64,000 nt of DNA from Xestospongia muta (taxonomy: Eukaryota; Porifera; Demospongiae; Haplosclerida; Petrosiidae), in the NCBI GenBank assembly GCA_963693285.1, contig OY848917.1, positions 8,122,192 through 8,186,191 of the forward strand, in the 5' to 3' direction. Made by a program: the position numbers and the translations under genes. This document shows positions 22,365-36,460 of this stretch, in pieces; the stretch's first letter is position 1, and the number at the start of each line of letters is the position of its first letter. The notes under the pieces are model-generated. The model was not told the DNA's origin. It was given only the letters and a program-made list of their open reading frames with translations, and did not search any database.

Positions 22365-25300
22365 TAGAAATATTCAGATCACAAGTAATCACAGCAACAT
22401 AAAAATGGAATAAAATAAATAGAATGAAAAAGCATTACAATGAAATACGCTTAGAATTTATACTACATTATATTACAATTACTTGCTATTATTTTGTAAT
22501 GGGAATATTCAGATTACAAGTAAACACACCAACATAAAAATAGAATAAAATCAATAGAGTAAAAAAGCATTATATTGAAATACACTTAGAAATTATACTA
22601 CATTATATCACACTTAAATCTATCATATTGTAATGGGAACATTAAGATCACAAGTAATCATAAAAATAGAATAAAATCAATAGATTAAAAAAGTATTACA
22701 TTGAAATACACTTAAAATTTCTACTACATAATATCACACTTACAAGCTGTTATATTGTAATAGAAATATTCAGATCACAAGTAATCACAGCAACATAAAA
22801 ATGGAATAAAATAAATAGAATGAAAAAGCATTACAATGAAATACGCTTAGAATTTATACTACATTATATCACAATTACTTACTATTATTTTGTAATGGGA
22901 ATATTCAGATTACAAGTAAACACAGCAATATAAAAATAAAATAAAATCAATAGAGTAAAAAAGCATTACATTGAAATACACTTAGAATTTATACTATATT
23001 TTATCACACTTACATCCTATTATATTGTAATTGGAATATTCAGATCATGAATAATCAGAGAAACATAAAAATAGAATAAAATCAATAGAATAAAAAGCCA
23101 ATATATCGAAATACAATCAGAATTTATACTACATAATATCATGCTTACAATCTATTATATTGTAATGGGAACATTCAGATAACAAGTAGTCACAGCAACA
23201 TAAAAATGGAATAAAATCAATAGAATGAAAAAGCATTACAATGAAATACACTTAGAATTTATACTACATTATATCACAATTACTTGCTATTATTTTGTAA
23301 TGGGAATATTCAGATAACAAGTAAACACAGCAACATAAAAATAGAATAAAATCAATAGAGTAAAAAAAACAAATATTGAAATACACTTAGAAATCATACT
23401 ACATTATATCACACTTACTCGCTATTATATTGTAATGGGAACTTTCAGATCACGAGCAATCAGAGTAACATAAAAATAGAATAAAATCAATAGAATAAAA
23501 AGGCAATGCATTGAAATACGCTCAGAATTTATACTACATATTATCACACTTACAAGCTATTATATTGTAATGGGAATATTCAGATCACAAGTAGCCACAG
23601 CAACATAAAAATGGAATAAAATCACTTAGAATTTCTACTACATAATATCACACTTACAAGCTATTATATTGTAATGGGAATATTCAGATTACAAGTAAAC
23701 ACAGCAACATAAAAATAAAATAAAATCAATAGAGTAAAAAAGCATTACATTGAAATACACTTAGAATTTATACTATATTATATCACACTTACATCCTATT
23801 TTATTGTAATTGGAATATTCAGAACATGAATAATCAGAGTAACATAAAAATAGAATAAAATCAATAGAATAAAAAGCCAATACATCGAAATACAATCAGA
23901 ATTTATACTACATAATATCATGCTTACAATCTATTATATTGTAATGGGAACATTCAGATAACAAGTAGTCACAGCAACATAAAAATAGAATAAAATCAAT
24001 AGAGTAAAAAAGCATTACATTGAAATACACTTAGAATTTATACTACATTATATCACACTTACTTCCTATTATATTGTAATGGGAATATTCAGAACACGAA
24101 TAATCAGAGTAACATAAAAAAAGAATAAAATCAATAGAGTAAAAAAGAATTACATTGAAATACACTTAGAATTTATACTACATTATATCACACTTACAAT
24201 CTATTATATTGTAATGGGAACATTAAGATCACAAGTAATCATAAAAATAGAATAAAATCAATAGAATAAAAAAAGCATTACATTGAAATACACTTAGAAT
24301 TTATACTACATCATATCACACTTACAAGCTATTATATTGTAATGGAAATATACAGATCACAAGTAATCACAGCAATATTAAAATGGAATAAAATCAATAA
24401 AGTAAAAAAACCTTACATTGAAATACACTTAGAATTTATACTACATTATATCACACTTACTTCCTATTATATTGTAATGGGAATATTCAGAACACGAATA
24501 ATCAGAGTAACATAAAAAAAGAATAAAATCAATAGAATAAAAAGCCAATACATTGAAATATGCTCAGAATTTATACTACATGATATCACACTTACCATCT
24601 ATTATGTAGTAATGGGAACATTCAGATAACAAGTAGTCATAGCAAAATAAAAATGGAATAAAATCAATAGAATGAAAAAGCATTACAATGAAATATGCTT
24701 AGAATTTATACTACATTATATCACAATTACTTGCTATTATTTTGTAATGGGAATATTCAGATTACAAGTAAACACAGCAATATAAAAATAAAATTAAATC
24801 AATAGAGTAAAAAAGCATTACATTGAAATACACTTAGAATTTATACTATATTATATCACACTTACATCCTATTTTATTGTAATTGAAATATTTAGAACAT
24901 GAATAATCAGAATAACATAAAAATAGAATAAAATCAATAGAATAAAAAGCCAATACATCGAAATACAATCAGAATTTATACTACATAATATCATGCTTAC
25001 AATCTATTATATTGTAATGGGAACATTCAGATAACAAGTAGTCACAGCAACATAAAAATGGAATAAAATCAATAGAATGAAAAAAAACAAATATTGAAAT
25101 ACACTTAGAAATTATACTACATTATATCACACTTAAATCTATCATATTGTAATGGGAACATTAAGATCACAAGTAATCATAAAAATAGAATAAAATCAAT
25201 AGATTAAAAAAGTATTACATTGAAATACACTTAAAATTTCTACTACATAATATCACACCTACAAGCTATTATATCATAATGGGAACATTCAGATCACAAG

Positions 25301-26497
25301 TAATCACAGCAACATATAAATGGAATAAAGTCAATAAAATAAAAAAAAGATTACATTGAAATACACTTAGAATTTATCCCACATTATATCACACTTACTT
25401 GCTATTATATTGAAACAGGAATATTCAGAGCATGAGTAATCAAAGTAACATAAAAATAGAATAAAATCAATAGAATAAAAAGGCAATGCATCGAAATACG
25501 CTCAGAATTTATACTACATAATATCACACTTACAAGCTGTTATATTGTAATAGAAATATTCAGATCACAAGTAATCACAGCAACATAAAAATGGAATAAA
25601 ATAAATAGAATGAAAAAGCATTACAATGAAATACACTTAGAAATTATACTACATTATGTCACACTTAAATCCTAATATATTGTAATGGGAATATTCAGAT
25701 CACAAGTAAACACAGCAGCATAAAAATAGAATAAAATCAATAGAGTAAAAAAGCATTACATTGAAATACACTTAGAATTTATACTACATTATATCACACT
25801 TACAATCTATTATATTGTAATGGGAACATTAAGATCACAAGTAATCATAAAAATAGAATAAAATCAATAGAATAAAAAAGCATTACATTGAAATACACTT
25901 AGAATTTATACTACATCATATCACACTTACAAGCTATTATATTGTAATGGGAATATACAGATCACAAGTAATCACAGCAATATTAAAATGGAATAAAATC
26001 AATAAAGTAAAAAAAAACCTTACATTAAAATACACTTAGAATTTATACTACATTATATCACACTTACTTCCTATTATATTGTAATGGGAATATTCAGAAC
26101 ACGGATAATCAGAGTAACATAAAAATAGAATAAAATCAATAGAATAAAAAGCCAATACATCGAAATACGCTCAGAATTTATACTACATGATATCACGCTT
26201 ACCATCTATTATATAGTAATGGGAACATTCAGATAACAAGTAGTCATAGCAAAATAAAAATGGAATAAAATAAATAGAATGAAAAAGCATTACAATGAAA
26301 TACGCTTAGAATTTATACTACATTATATCACATTTAAATCCTAATATATTGTAATGGGAATATTCAGATTACAAGTAAACACAGCAATATAAAAATAAAA
26401 TAAAATCAATAGAGTAAAAAAGCATTACATTGAAATACACTTAGAAATTATACTACATTATATCACACTTACAATCTATCATATTGTAATGGGAACA
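22340..26497. repeat. 135-bp satellite array, left part
   Basis: About 31 head-to-tail monomers of ~135 bp, recognisable by gtaatgggaatattcagatc, by aaaatcaatagaataaaaa and by cacttagaatttatactac. Spacing of gtaatggg is mostly 134-135 bp, with some shortened units (127 bp at 22630-22757). Two monomer types alternate irregularly: one with 'tacattgaaatacacttag', one with 'tacatcgaaatacgctcag'. Confidence 0.96.
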
Positions 26498-26501
26498 TTA
26501 A

Positions 26502-27000
26502 AGGGGGGGGACATGCCAAAATTCAAAAATATTTTTTTTGCATAAATGTTATCTTTGACATACGCAAATCACCCTAAAAATATTATAATAATTTTTAAAA
26601 ATTGTTATCACTGTTAAAAGCAAGCTTCTTTTCGAAGCTCTTTAAAGGCTTCTTCTGAGATTGCAATATTCTTCCTAGTAGGGTGGGGCTCCCTTGTGAC
26701 GTCACAAGGGGAACGAATGCTAGCATTGCTAGGTGAAAAGTAATGACTGTAGACTTTCAAAGCGATATATCTATTCGGTATTCTAGCATATTAAGCCTCT
26801 CCTACTCTTCTTCTTCCTTCGATATGATCGAAAGCAGTGACCCTGCTTTGTGTGTGGAATCTGACCTCGAGGAAGGCTCTGAGAACATAGTTGTTCTATA
26901 TCAGTATGAACCAGAGGAAAATGGCTCTGAGTCAGAATCATCAGATGAGTCTCAGAATGATGGGAGGTTACTAAACACTGAATGGTTAGTCTCTTGTGTC
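26502..27000. repeat. Left terminal inverted repeat (~499 bp)
   Basis: Matches the reverse complement of 27687-28184 with few mismatches. It holds a palindrome (cccttgtgacgtcacaaggg) and the first coding exon. Confidence 0.92.
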
Positions 27001-27532
27001 TGTTAGTCAGCTATAATAATGAATAAGAAGGCTACATAAGCCTGTCTGAGCTAACTTCAAAATATTGTCTTATATGTTATAGATACTATTATATTTACCT
27101 GTGTAACTGTGGACATTGTATAGTCATGCCTACTGTAGCTGAGTGCGTATGGTGTTGTGAGATGGACATTACAATCCAGAAAATGGGGCAGATTCAAGCA
27201 CAGATATCCTGTATCACTGAGCATGAAGGTTTTGAACCTGTTTGCCTAAATGTTTGGGTATTACAAGCAGGATATTTCAGTTATAAGCAACATTATGGTA
27301 CACATGGTATTCAGGACCAACCAGGATATGAGTAAGTACAGGGTTTTATTGAACTCACTTACAGTAAGCCATTACATACAGGCAATACAAATTTATCTCT
27401 TATCGACAGTTTACTAGTTGGTGTTGGTATTGGGTTGGAAGAAAAATACATGTTGTATTACCTAGCTGTGTTGACAACAAAATTTGGACAAAGTTTCCAT
27501 CTGCTCATTATGTTGGGTTCAAGTATCACTAA
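26743..27532 (+). CDS. Transposon-borne protein with P2X7-C-like domain, 3 exons
   Basis: Model: exon 1 26743-26984, exon 2 27083-27331, exon 3 27382-27532, with introns of 98 and 50 nt, all GT-AG. Exon 1 is Ser/Glu-rich (SDLEEGSENIVVLYQYEPEE, SESESSDESQ, LLNTEW). Exons 2-3 give CNCGHC, MPTVAECVWCCEM, CITEHEGFEPVCLNVWVL, YRQFTSWCWYWVG, VVLPSC and YVGFKYH before TAA. This Cys/His pattern matches the C-terminal cytosolic zinc-binding domain of P2X7, which is also known in transposon-borne proteins. As read, the exon 1-2 junction codon is TGA, where relatives should have TGG (Trp), so this copy may be broken or use another acceptor. Confidence 0.7.
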
Positions 27533-27686
27533 CTCAATGAGACTAACATATAGTTAATGAGTTTAGAGTCAAAAGTAATGATATTAATTATTTCCATAAC
27601 AAACAAATAATAACATTATTGAACTAATATTGAACTAATGTTGGAGAAGGCTGAAACGACTTTTGTGGCTCTTGATAGAAGAAACT

Positions 27687-28184
27687 GACACAAGAGACTA
27701 ATCATTCAGTATTTAGTAACCTCCCATCATTCTGAGACTCATCTGATGATTCTGACTTAGAGCCACTTTCCTCTGGTTCATACTGATATAGAACAACTAT
27801 GTTCTCAGAGCCTTCCTCGAGGTCAGATTCCACACACAAAGCAGGGTCACTGCTTTCGATCATATCGAAGGAAGAAGAAGAGTAGGAGAGGCTTAATATG
27901 CTAGAATACCGAATAGATATATCGCTTTGAAAGTCTACAGTCATTACTTTGCACCTAGCAATGATAGCATTCGTTCCCCTTGTGACGTCACAAGGGAGCC
28001 CCACCCTACTAGGAAGAACATTGCAATCTCAGAAGAAGCCTTTAAAGAGCTTCGAAAAGAAGCTTGCTTTTAACAGTGATAACAATTTTTAAAAATTATT
28101 ATAATATTTTTAGGGTGAATTGCATATGTCAAAGATAACATTTATGCAAAAAAAATATTTTTGAATTTTGGCATGTCCCCCCCT
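27687..28184. repeat. Right terminal inverted repeat (~498 bp)
   Basis: Inverse of 26502-27000. It contains a second, minus-strand copy of exon 1 (ATG near 27944, open to 27702). The splice donor is changed (gattagt for ggttagt), so this mirror exon is probably not spliced. Confidence 0.92.
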
Positions 28185-28188
28185 TTAA

Positions 28189-31100
28189 GATCACAAGTAA
28201 TCATAAAAATAGAATAAAATAAATAGATTAAAAAGTATTACATTGAAATACACTTAGAATTTCTACTACATAATATCACACTTACAAGCTATTATATTGT
28301 AATGGGAATATTCAGATCACAAGTAATCACAGCAACATAAAAATGGAATAAAATCAATCAAGTAAAAAAAAACATTACATTGAAATACACTTAGAATTTA
28401 TACTACAATATATCACACTTACTTGCTATTATATTGTAATGGGAATATTCAGATCATGAGTAATCAAAGTAACATAAAAATAGAATAAAATCAATGGAAC
28501 AAAAGGCAATGCATCGAAATACGCTCAGAATTTATACTACATAATATCACGCTTACAAGCTATTATAATGTAATGGGAATTTTCAGATCACAAGTAATCA
28601 CAGCAACATAAAAATGGAATAAAAGCAATAAAGTAAAAAAATACATTGAAATACACTTGGAATTTATACTACATTATATCACACTTACTTGGTATTATAT
28701 TGTAATGGGAATATTCAGATCACAAGTAAACACAACAACATAAAAATAGAATAAAATCAATAGAGTAAAAAAGCATTACATTGAAATACACTTAGAATTT
28801 ATACTAAATTATATCACACTTACAAACTATTATATTGTAATGGGAATATTCAGATCACAAGTAATCACAGCAACATAAAAATGGAATAAAATCAATCAAG
28901 TAAAAAAAAACATTACATTGAAATACACTTAGAATTTATACTACAATATATCACACTTACTTGCTATTATATTGTAATGGGAATATTCAGATCATGAGTA
29001 ATCAAAGTAACATAAAAATAGAATAAAATCAATGGAACAAAAGGCAATGCATCGAAATACGCTCAGAATTTATACTACATAATATCACGCTTACAAGCTA
29101 TTATAATGTAATGGGAATTTTCAGATCACAAGTAATCACAGCAACATAAAAATGGAATAAAAGCAATAAAGTAAAAAAATACATTGAAATACACTTGGAA
29201 TTTATACTACATTATATCACACTTACTTGGTATTATATTGTAATGGGAATATTCAGATCACAAGTAAACACAACAACATAAAAATAGAATAAAATCAATA
29301 GAGTAAAAAAGCATTACATTGAAATACACTTAGAATTTATACTAAATTATATCACACTTACAACTATTATATTGTAATGGAAATATTCCGATCACAAGTA
29401 AACAATGCAACATAAAGATAGAATAAAATCAATAGAGTAAAAAAACATTACATTGAAATATACGTAGAATTCATACTACATTATATCACACTTACAATCA
29501 ATTATATTGTAATGAGAATATTTTAATCACAAGTAATCACAGCAACATAAAAATGGAATAAAATTAATTGAGTAAAAAATGAATTACATTAAAATACACT
29601 TAAAATATATACTACATTACATCACACTTATTTCCGATTATATTGTAATGTGAATATTCAGATCATGAATAATCATAAAAGAAAAATTAAATCATTAGAA
29701 TAAAAAAAACATTACATTTAAATACACTTAGAATTTATACTACATCTTATCACACTTACAAACTATTATATTGTAATGGAAATATTCAGATCATGAGTAA
29801 TCAGAGTAACATAAAAATAGAATAAAATCATTAGAATTAAAAGGCAATACATCGAAATACGCTCAGAATTTATACTACATAATATCACGCTTACAAGCTA
29901 TTATAGTGTAATGGAAACATTAAGATCACAAGTAATCAAAAAAAAATACAATAAAATCAATAGAATAAAAAACGCATTACATTGAAATACACTTAGAATT
30001 TATACTACATTATATCACACTTACAACTATTATATTGTAATGGAAACATTAAGATCACAAGTAATCATAAAAATACAATAAAATCAATAGAATAAAAAAC
30101 ACATTACATTGAAATACACATAGAATTTATACTACATCATATCACACTTAAAAACTATTATATTGTAATGGAAATATTCCGATCACAAGTAAACAAAGCA
30201 ACATAAAGATAGAATAAAATCAATAGAGTAAAAAAGCATTACATTGAAATATACGTAGAATTTATACTACATTATATCACACTTACAATCAATTATATTG
30301 TAATGAGAATATTTTAATCACAAGTAATCACAGCAACATAAAAATGGAATAAAATTAATTGAGTAAAAAATGAATTACATTGAAATACACTTAGAATATA
30401 TACTACATTACATCACACTTATTTCCAATTATATTGTAATGTGAATATTCAGATCATGAATAATCATAAAAAAAGAATAAATTCATTAGAATAAAAAAAG
30501 CATTACATTTAAATACACTTAGAATTTATACTACATCTTATCACACTTACAAACTATTATATTGTAATGGGAATATTCAGATCATGAGTAATCAGAGTAA
30601 CATAAAAATAGAATAAAATCATTAGAATAAAATAGAATACATCGAAATATGCTCAGAATTTATACTACATAATATCACACTTACAAACTATTATATCGTA
30701 ATGGGAATATTCAGATCACAAGTAAACACAGCAACATAAAAATGGAATAAAATCAATAGAGAAAAAAGCATTACATTTAAAAACACTTAGAATTTATACT
30801 ACATTATATCACACTTACAAGCTATTATATTGTAATGGGAATATCAGATCACAAGTAGTCACAGCAACATAAAAATGGAATAATATCAATAGAGTAAAAA
30901 AGCATTACAATGAAATACACTTAGAATTTATACTACATCTTATCGCACTTACAATCTATTATATTGTAATATGAATATTCAGATCATGAATAATCATAAA
31001 AAAAGAATAAAATCATTAAAATATAAAAAAGCATTACATTTAAATACACTTAGAATTTATACTACATTTTATCACACTTACAAACTATTATATTGTAATG

Positions 31101-32860
31101 AGAATATTCAGATCATGAGTAATCAGAGTAACATAAAAATAGAATAAAATCATTAGAATAAAAAGGCAATAAATCAAAATACGCTCAGAATTTATACTAC
31201 ATTATATCACACTTACAAGCTATTATATTGTAATGGGAACATTCAAATCACAAGTAATCATAGCAACATAATAATGGAATAAAATCAACAAAGTAAAAAA
31301 GCATTACATTGAAATACACTTAGAATTTATACTACATTATATCACACTTACAATCTATTATATTGTAATGGAAACATTAAGATCACAAGTAATCATAAAA
31401 ATACAATAAAATCAATAGAATAAAAAAGCATTACATTGAAATACACTTAGAATTTATACTACATCATATCACACTTACAAGCTATTATATTGTAATGGGA
31501 TTAGACAGATTACAAGTAATCACAGTTATATAAATACGGAATAAAATCAATAGAGTAAAAAAGCATTACATTGAAATACACTTAGAATTTATACTACATT
31601 TTATTACACTTACAAACTATTATATTGTAATGGGAATATTCAGATCATAAATAAACACATCAACATAAAATTGGAATAAAATTTATTGAGTAAAAAACGA
31701 ATTATATTGAAATACACTTAGAATTTATACTACATTATATCACACTTACAATCTATTATATTGTAATGGAAACATTAAGATCACAAGTCATCATAAAAAT
31801 ACAATAAAATCAATAGAATAAAAAAGCATTACATTGAAATACACTTAGAATTTATACTACATCATATCACACTTACAAGCTATTATATTGTAATGGGAAT
31901 AAAGATCATGATTAATTAAAGTAACATAAAAATAGAATAAAATCATTAGAATAAAAAGGCAATACATCGAAATATGCTCAGAATTTATGCTTACAAACGA
32001 TTATATCGTAATGGAAATATTCAGATCACAAGTAAACACAGCAACATAAAAATGGAATGAAATCAATAGAGAAAAAAAGCATTACATTTAAAAACACTTA
32101 GAATTTATACTACATTATATTACACTTACTCGCTATTATATTGTAATGGGAATATTCAGATCATGAGCAATCAGAGTAACATAAGAATAGAATAAAATCA
32201 ATAGAATAAAAAGGCAATGCATCGAAATACGCTCAGAATTGATACTACATATTATCACACTTACAAGCTATTATATTGTAATGGTTATATTCAGATCACA
32301 AGTAGTCAAAGCAACATAAAAATGGAATAAAATCAATAGAGTAAAAAAGCATTACAATGAAATACATTTAGAATTTATACTACATTATATCACACTTACA
32401 AACTATTATATTGTAATGGGAATATTTAGATCATAAATAAACACATCAACATAAAATTGGAATAAAATCAATAGAGTAAAAAAGCATTACATTGAAATAC
32501 ACTTAGAATTTATATTACATTATATCACACTTACAATCAATTATATTGTAATGGAAACATTAAGATCACAAGTAATCATAAAATTACAATAAAATCAATA
32601 GAATAAAAAAGCATTACATTGAAATACACTTAGAATTTATACTACATCATAATATCACACTTACAAGCTATTATATTGTAATGGAAACATTAAGATCACA
32701 AGTAATCATAAAAATACAATAAAATCAATAGAATAAAAAAGCATTACATTGAAATACACTTAGAATTTATACTACATCATAATATCACACTTACAAGCTA
32801 TTATATTGTAATGGAAATATACAGATCACAAGTAATCACAGCAATATAAATATGGAATAA
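28189..32860. repeat. 135-bp satellite array, right part
   Basis: About 35 further monomers in the same orientation and phase as the left part. A four-monomer higher-order unit of 539 bp is present twice in tandem (28299-28837 and from 28838). The array ends at the hairpin of duplication Y copy 2. Confidence 0.96.
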
Positions 32861-34129
32861 TTAGTAATTCTTAATTTACATATTTTAGTAAATATTAATG
32901 TATATGTACATGTAAACGTGATGAACATATACTTACCACATAAATGAGAGATCAAATGAACTAATCAATGTTTTCTCAAAGTTATCAATATATCAAGTAT
33001 GAACAGATACCATATTTATAGTCCAGACTAACTGACAATTAGCTTATTCGAATAACTTACACAATATCATATCATAGATCACTTTATAGGACATGTACTG
33101 TAGTTCATCTTATCTCTCATTTATGTGGTAAGTATATGTTCATCACATATCATATACATGTACATTAATATTTACTAAAATATGTACATTAAGAATTACT
33201 AATAAAATATCTATTGTGTTTTATTCTTTTTACTTGTAATTTGTTCCTTTGTCAACTAGGAACATTTGTAAATTTGAAATTTGGACATTGTTTAAAATAT
33301 TCTCATCAACAAAATATCATATTCATAGTCCATATTGACATGTTCAGATCTGTTGTATAATTTGTATATAATTATATCAAATAATATACTGACCTTGACT
33401 AGAATTAATACTATAGTATCAGTGACTTCACATATTGAATAGAGAGCAGTGTTTTATTATTATCCCAGTACTCTATGTTATAGGGGTGCGGTTTAGTATA
33501 TTGTTTTGAAATATTATTCAAAAAAATTGTGAATTCAAAAATGATTAAATACACACATACAAACTAATTACACAGTTCATATACATATTATAGTATTCTA
33601 CAGTAATAATCTATAATATTAACTAGTTAAAATATTACACACTAAGTTATCATTAAAACTATAACAAGATTTAGTTAACAATTCTACTGAATTAAAATGA
33701 TGTCTCCGTAACAACTTCTTTGTCCTTTTTCTTAGATGTCTATTAAAGATATAATCAATACACATATTAAATATGTTATAAATTATATAATAATATACTA
33801 TAATACTCAATGACATTAGATGATATTATTACTTCTTAAATTTTTAATAAAATAATTGTCAATGACAACTTTATCTTTAATGAGTATCATAAATAACAAT
33901 GGAATTAATTACAAGGTTGTCTTTGAAAAGACAAAATGTCACAAATTATCCATTTGGAATGCTCTAGTTAGAAAGCAACTTGTAACTTTAACAGTGATAC
34001 TATGACTATATGTAATAATAAAGTACTTATTATTATATTATGTCTATAACATATATCCCTATACTCAAATCAATACTATTTTATTTTAAATGTACTATAT
34101 CATGTTACTAATAGGTAACCAGTATGTAC

Positions 34130-36460
34130 TTACAATAATGAAATCTTTCATTCTATATATCTTTTTGTTCTTTGTCTCTATAGAATGCAAACACAGCTCC
34201 ATCAATAGCAAGACAATAGACATTATTTTCATGACCTATATTATGTAAAATATTGGCTCTCATTAAATTGACAAAAACAATAACATTATTATCCATTCAC
34301 TAGTACATGGACTATATAGTATTGATAGCAGGGAGAATGTACCTTCAAAACTTGGTAGAACTTATGACTCCTTTCATTGCTAATTCAGGTAAGTACACAT
34401 AAACACATATTAAAAAGAGAAATCAGATTTGTTTGCCATCTATAATTGATAAAGAGAGAATATATCACTGTCTACTTCCTTCTCTCTCTATCTTACAACA
34501 ATGAGCTATCAAACTATTTAATAGAAGTGGATCAACATCACACTCAATACCAGTAGCAGCAGTCATAGGATCAGCAACCTATACATGTACATGTAATATA
34601 TGTTATTGTACATGTAACATACTCTGGAGTATTTGTTAATGAGATTAAACTTGAAGCCCAAATTAATGGAGAACATGAAGGGTATCCTCCTTTCAAGGAC
34701 TACTTTCAAAGCTTGAAGAGATCACTTTCTAAATGCTAGTAGCATACCAATAATGACAGTATGTTGTGTTAAGTCATCATCATCTATACAAGAACAGATT
34801 ACATTGTTACATGTACTGTAATGTCACATGATGTGTATGGGTGTGTGTGTGAGTGGGTGGGTGGGTGTGAAAAGCTAACTTTGTGTCTTCATTCTGTCTT
34901 ACTATATTTTGTGATTTCTTTCACTTGAGCGCCAACTTGTTCCATAATATAATCTCCCAAATATTGAATATCATAAGGGCCAATACCTACTTCATCACTC
35001 TTGCTATGATCAGCAGAATTTCTGTCCGATACTATTCTTTACTTTCTTAGCAATCTGTTCTACAAATCCAGCTTTCTCACCAATTGAGGCCACTATCAGA
35101 GAACTAGTCAACAAAAGACATTAATGAATTCAATTACATATTATATTGACTAGTTAATATAATGATATATTACCTTTTCAGGATAAAAGTGTGTACTACA
35201 GTTGAGGAACTCAGATCTTACGATTGGAAATGCTATTGGATATTGTTGTTGATGAAAATATTTTAGACAATGTCCAAATTTCAAATTTCCAAATGTTTCC
35301 AGTTGACAACATAAGAAACTACAAATAAAAGAATAAAACACAATAGATATTTTATTAGTAATTCTTAATGTACATATTTTAGTAAATATTAATGTATATG
35401 TACATGTATATGTGATGAACATATACTTACTACATTAATGAGAGATCAGATGAACTAATCAATGTTTCCTCAAAGTTGTCAATATATCAAGTATTAACAG
35501 ATACCATATTCATAGTCCAAACTAACTGACAATTAGCTTGTTCTCATAACCTACAAAGTGTTATGTATAGATCGCTTTATAGATCATGTACTTACTTTAA
35601 TGAAGCTTTACAGACACTGGTTAGTACTTGTAGTCTAAACCAATCTAGTCATAGTCCCTCAAAGTCATACTCTATACTATCATCCATAAAACATATACAT
35701 GTAATGTTAATATTACAAACATATAGTATAAATGTTGTTGTTGTATTTAACATCAGTAGATTGTCAATTTACTTTCTTTGTCTTGTAAATGAGACAGACT
35801 ATCAACAAAAGATGTCATTAAAATAGAATCATCTTCAGGACATACTGTCATCCTCTCTACACATATAAATAACAAGTGATAAAAATATTTAAAAAAATGA
35901 AAGTAGATATAGTGATGACAATTATGGAAACAGGATAGGAATAATTCAGATTGTACATACATAAATAAGAAAAAAAATCATTTAATATTACATTACATTA
36001 CTTATGTATGTATATTAAAAATGATATCAAACAATAGTGGATGTGACTGACCTTTGAGACAACTCTTTAAAAGTAAATTCTGGTAGAGTTGTATATGATT
36101 TATTCTCAAAGTTAGGTTTTGTATTTCCCTTTGAGTGTAGTCATATTGTCATACTGGTATCTCATAATTAGAGAGAGAGAAAGAGAAAAAGACAAACAGA
36201 CAGAGACAGAATGAAAAAGAGAAAGTGAGACAAGACATTATACAGAGTATTATACCGAACATAAGAAGAATTAATCTGACTTAATATCTATCTTGTTATA
36301 GCTACTAATTACAGAGTCTCACAAGGTAATTCCCACTCAAATTTGAATTAAGAACAGTAAGAGACAAACATGATAGATTAGTACTTGTTGTTGAAGTTGA
36401 TCTGCTGATAACTTATGTCTCAAGAACAATATATACAAAGATACAACAGCTTGAGTAACA
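34130..36460 (-). pseudogene. NCKAP1: NCKAP1/HEM pseudogene, copy E
   Basis: Duplicate of copy D with the same exon series: about 36365-36455 (LSADQ region), 35765-35853 (MTVCPEDDSILMTSF), 35585-35690 (DWFRLQVLTSVCKASL), 35435-35555 (NFEETLISSSDLSLM), 35174-35318 (IAFPIV), 34893-35096 (IGEKAGFVEQIAKK), 34660-34775 (FRK, TGA, SLQALKV), 34510-34582 (VDPLLLNSL) and 34180-34300 (NNVH exon). It shares the TGA codons of copy D and adds a one-base shift in the SADHS part of the IGEKAG exon and a TGA in the DWFRL exon. Not functional. Confidence 0.85.

Larger units (their letters stand above)
26502..28184. mobile_element. TTAA-flanked DNA transposon, Kolobok-like ends
   Basis: 1683-bp element inserted in a satellite monomer. 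TTAA is duplicated at 26498-26501 and 28185-28188, and the uninterrupted monomer (acattaagatcacaag) is known from the neighbouring units. The ends are AGGGGGGGGACATGCC and its inverse. The inverted repeats are about 500 bp long. TTAA duplications plus AGGG ends fit the Kolobok superfamily better than piggyBac (CCC ends). No transposase was recognised, so it is likely non-autonomous. Confidence 0.9.

Noticed and set aside
26502..28184. piggyBac assignment for the TTAA element
   Set aside because: piggyBac ends begin with CCC, whereas these begin with AGGG; no piggyBac transposase is present.
22340..32860. CRISPR-like direct repeats
   Set aside because: Units are contiguous ~135-bp monomers without unique spacers, in a eukaryotic context. 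It is satellite DNA.
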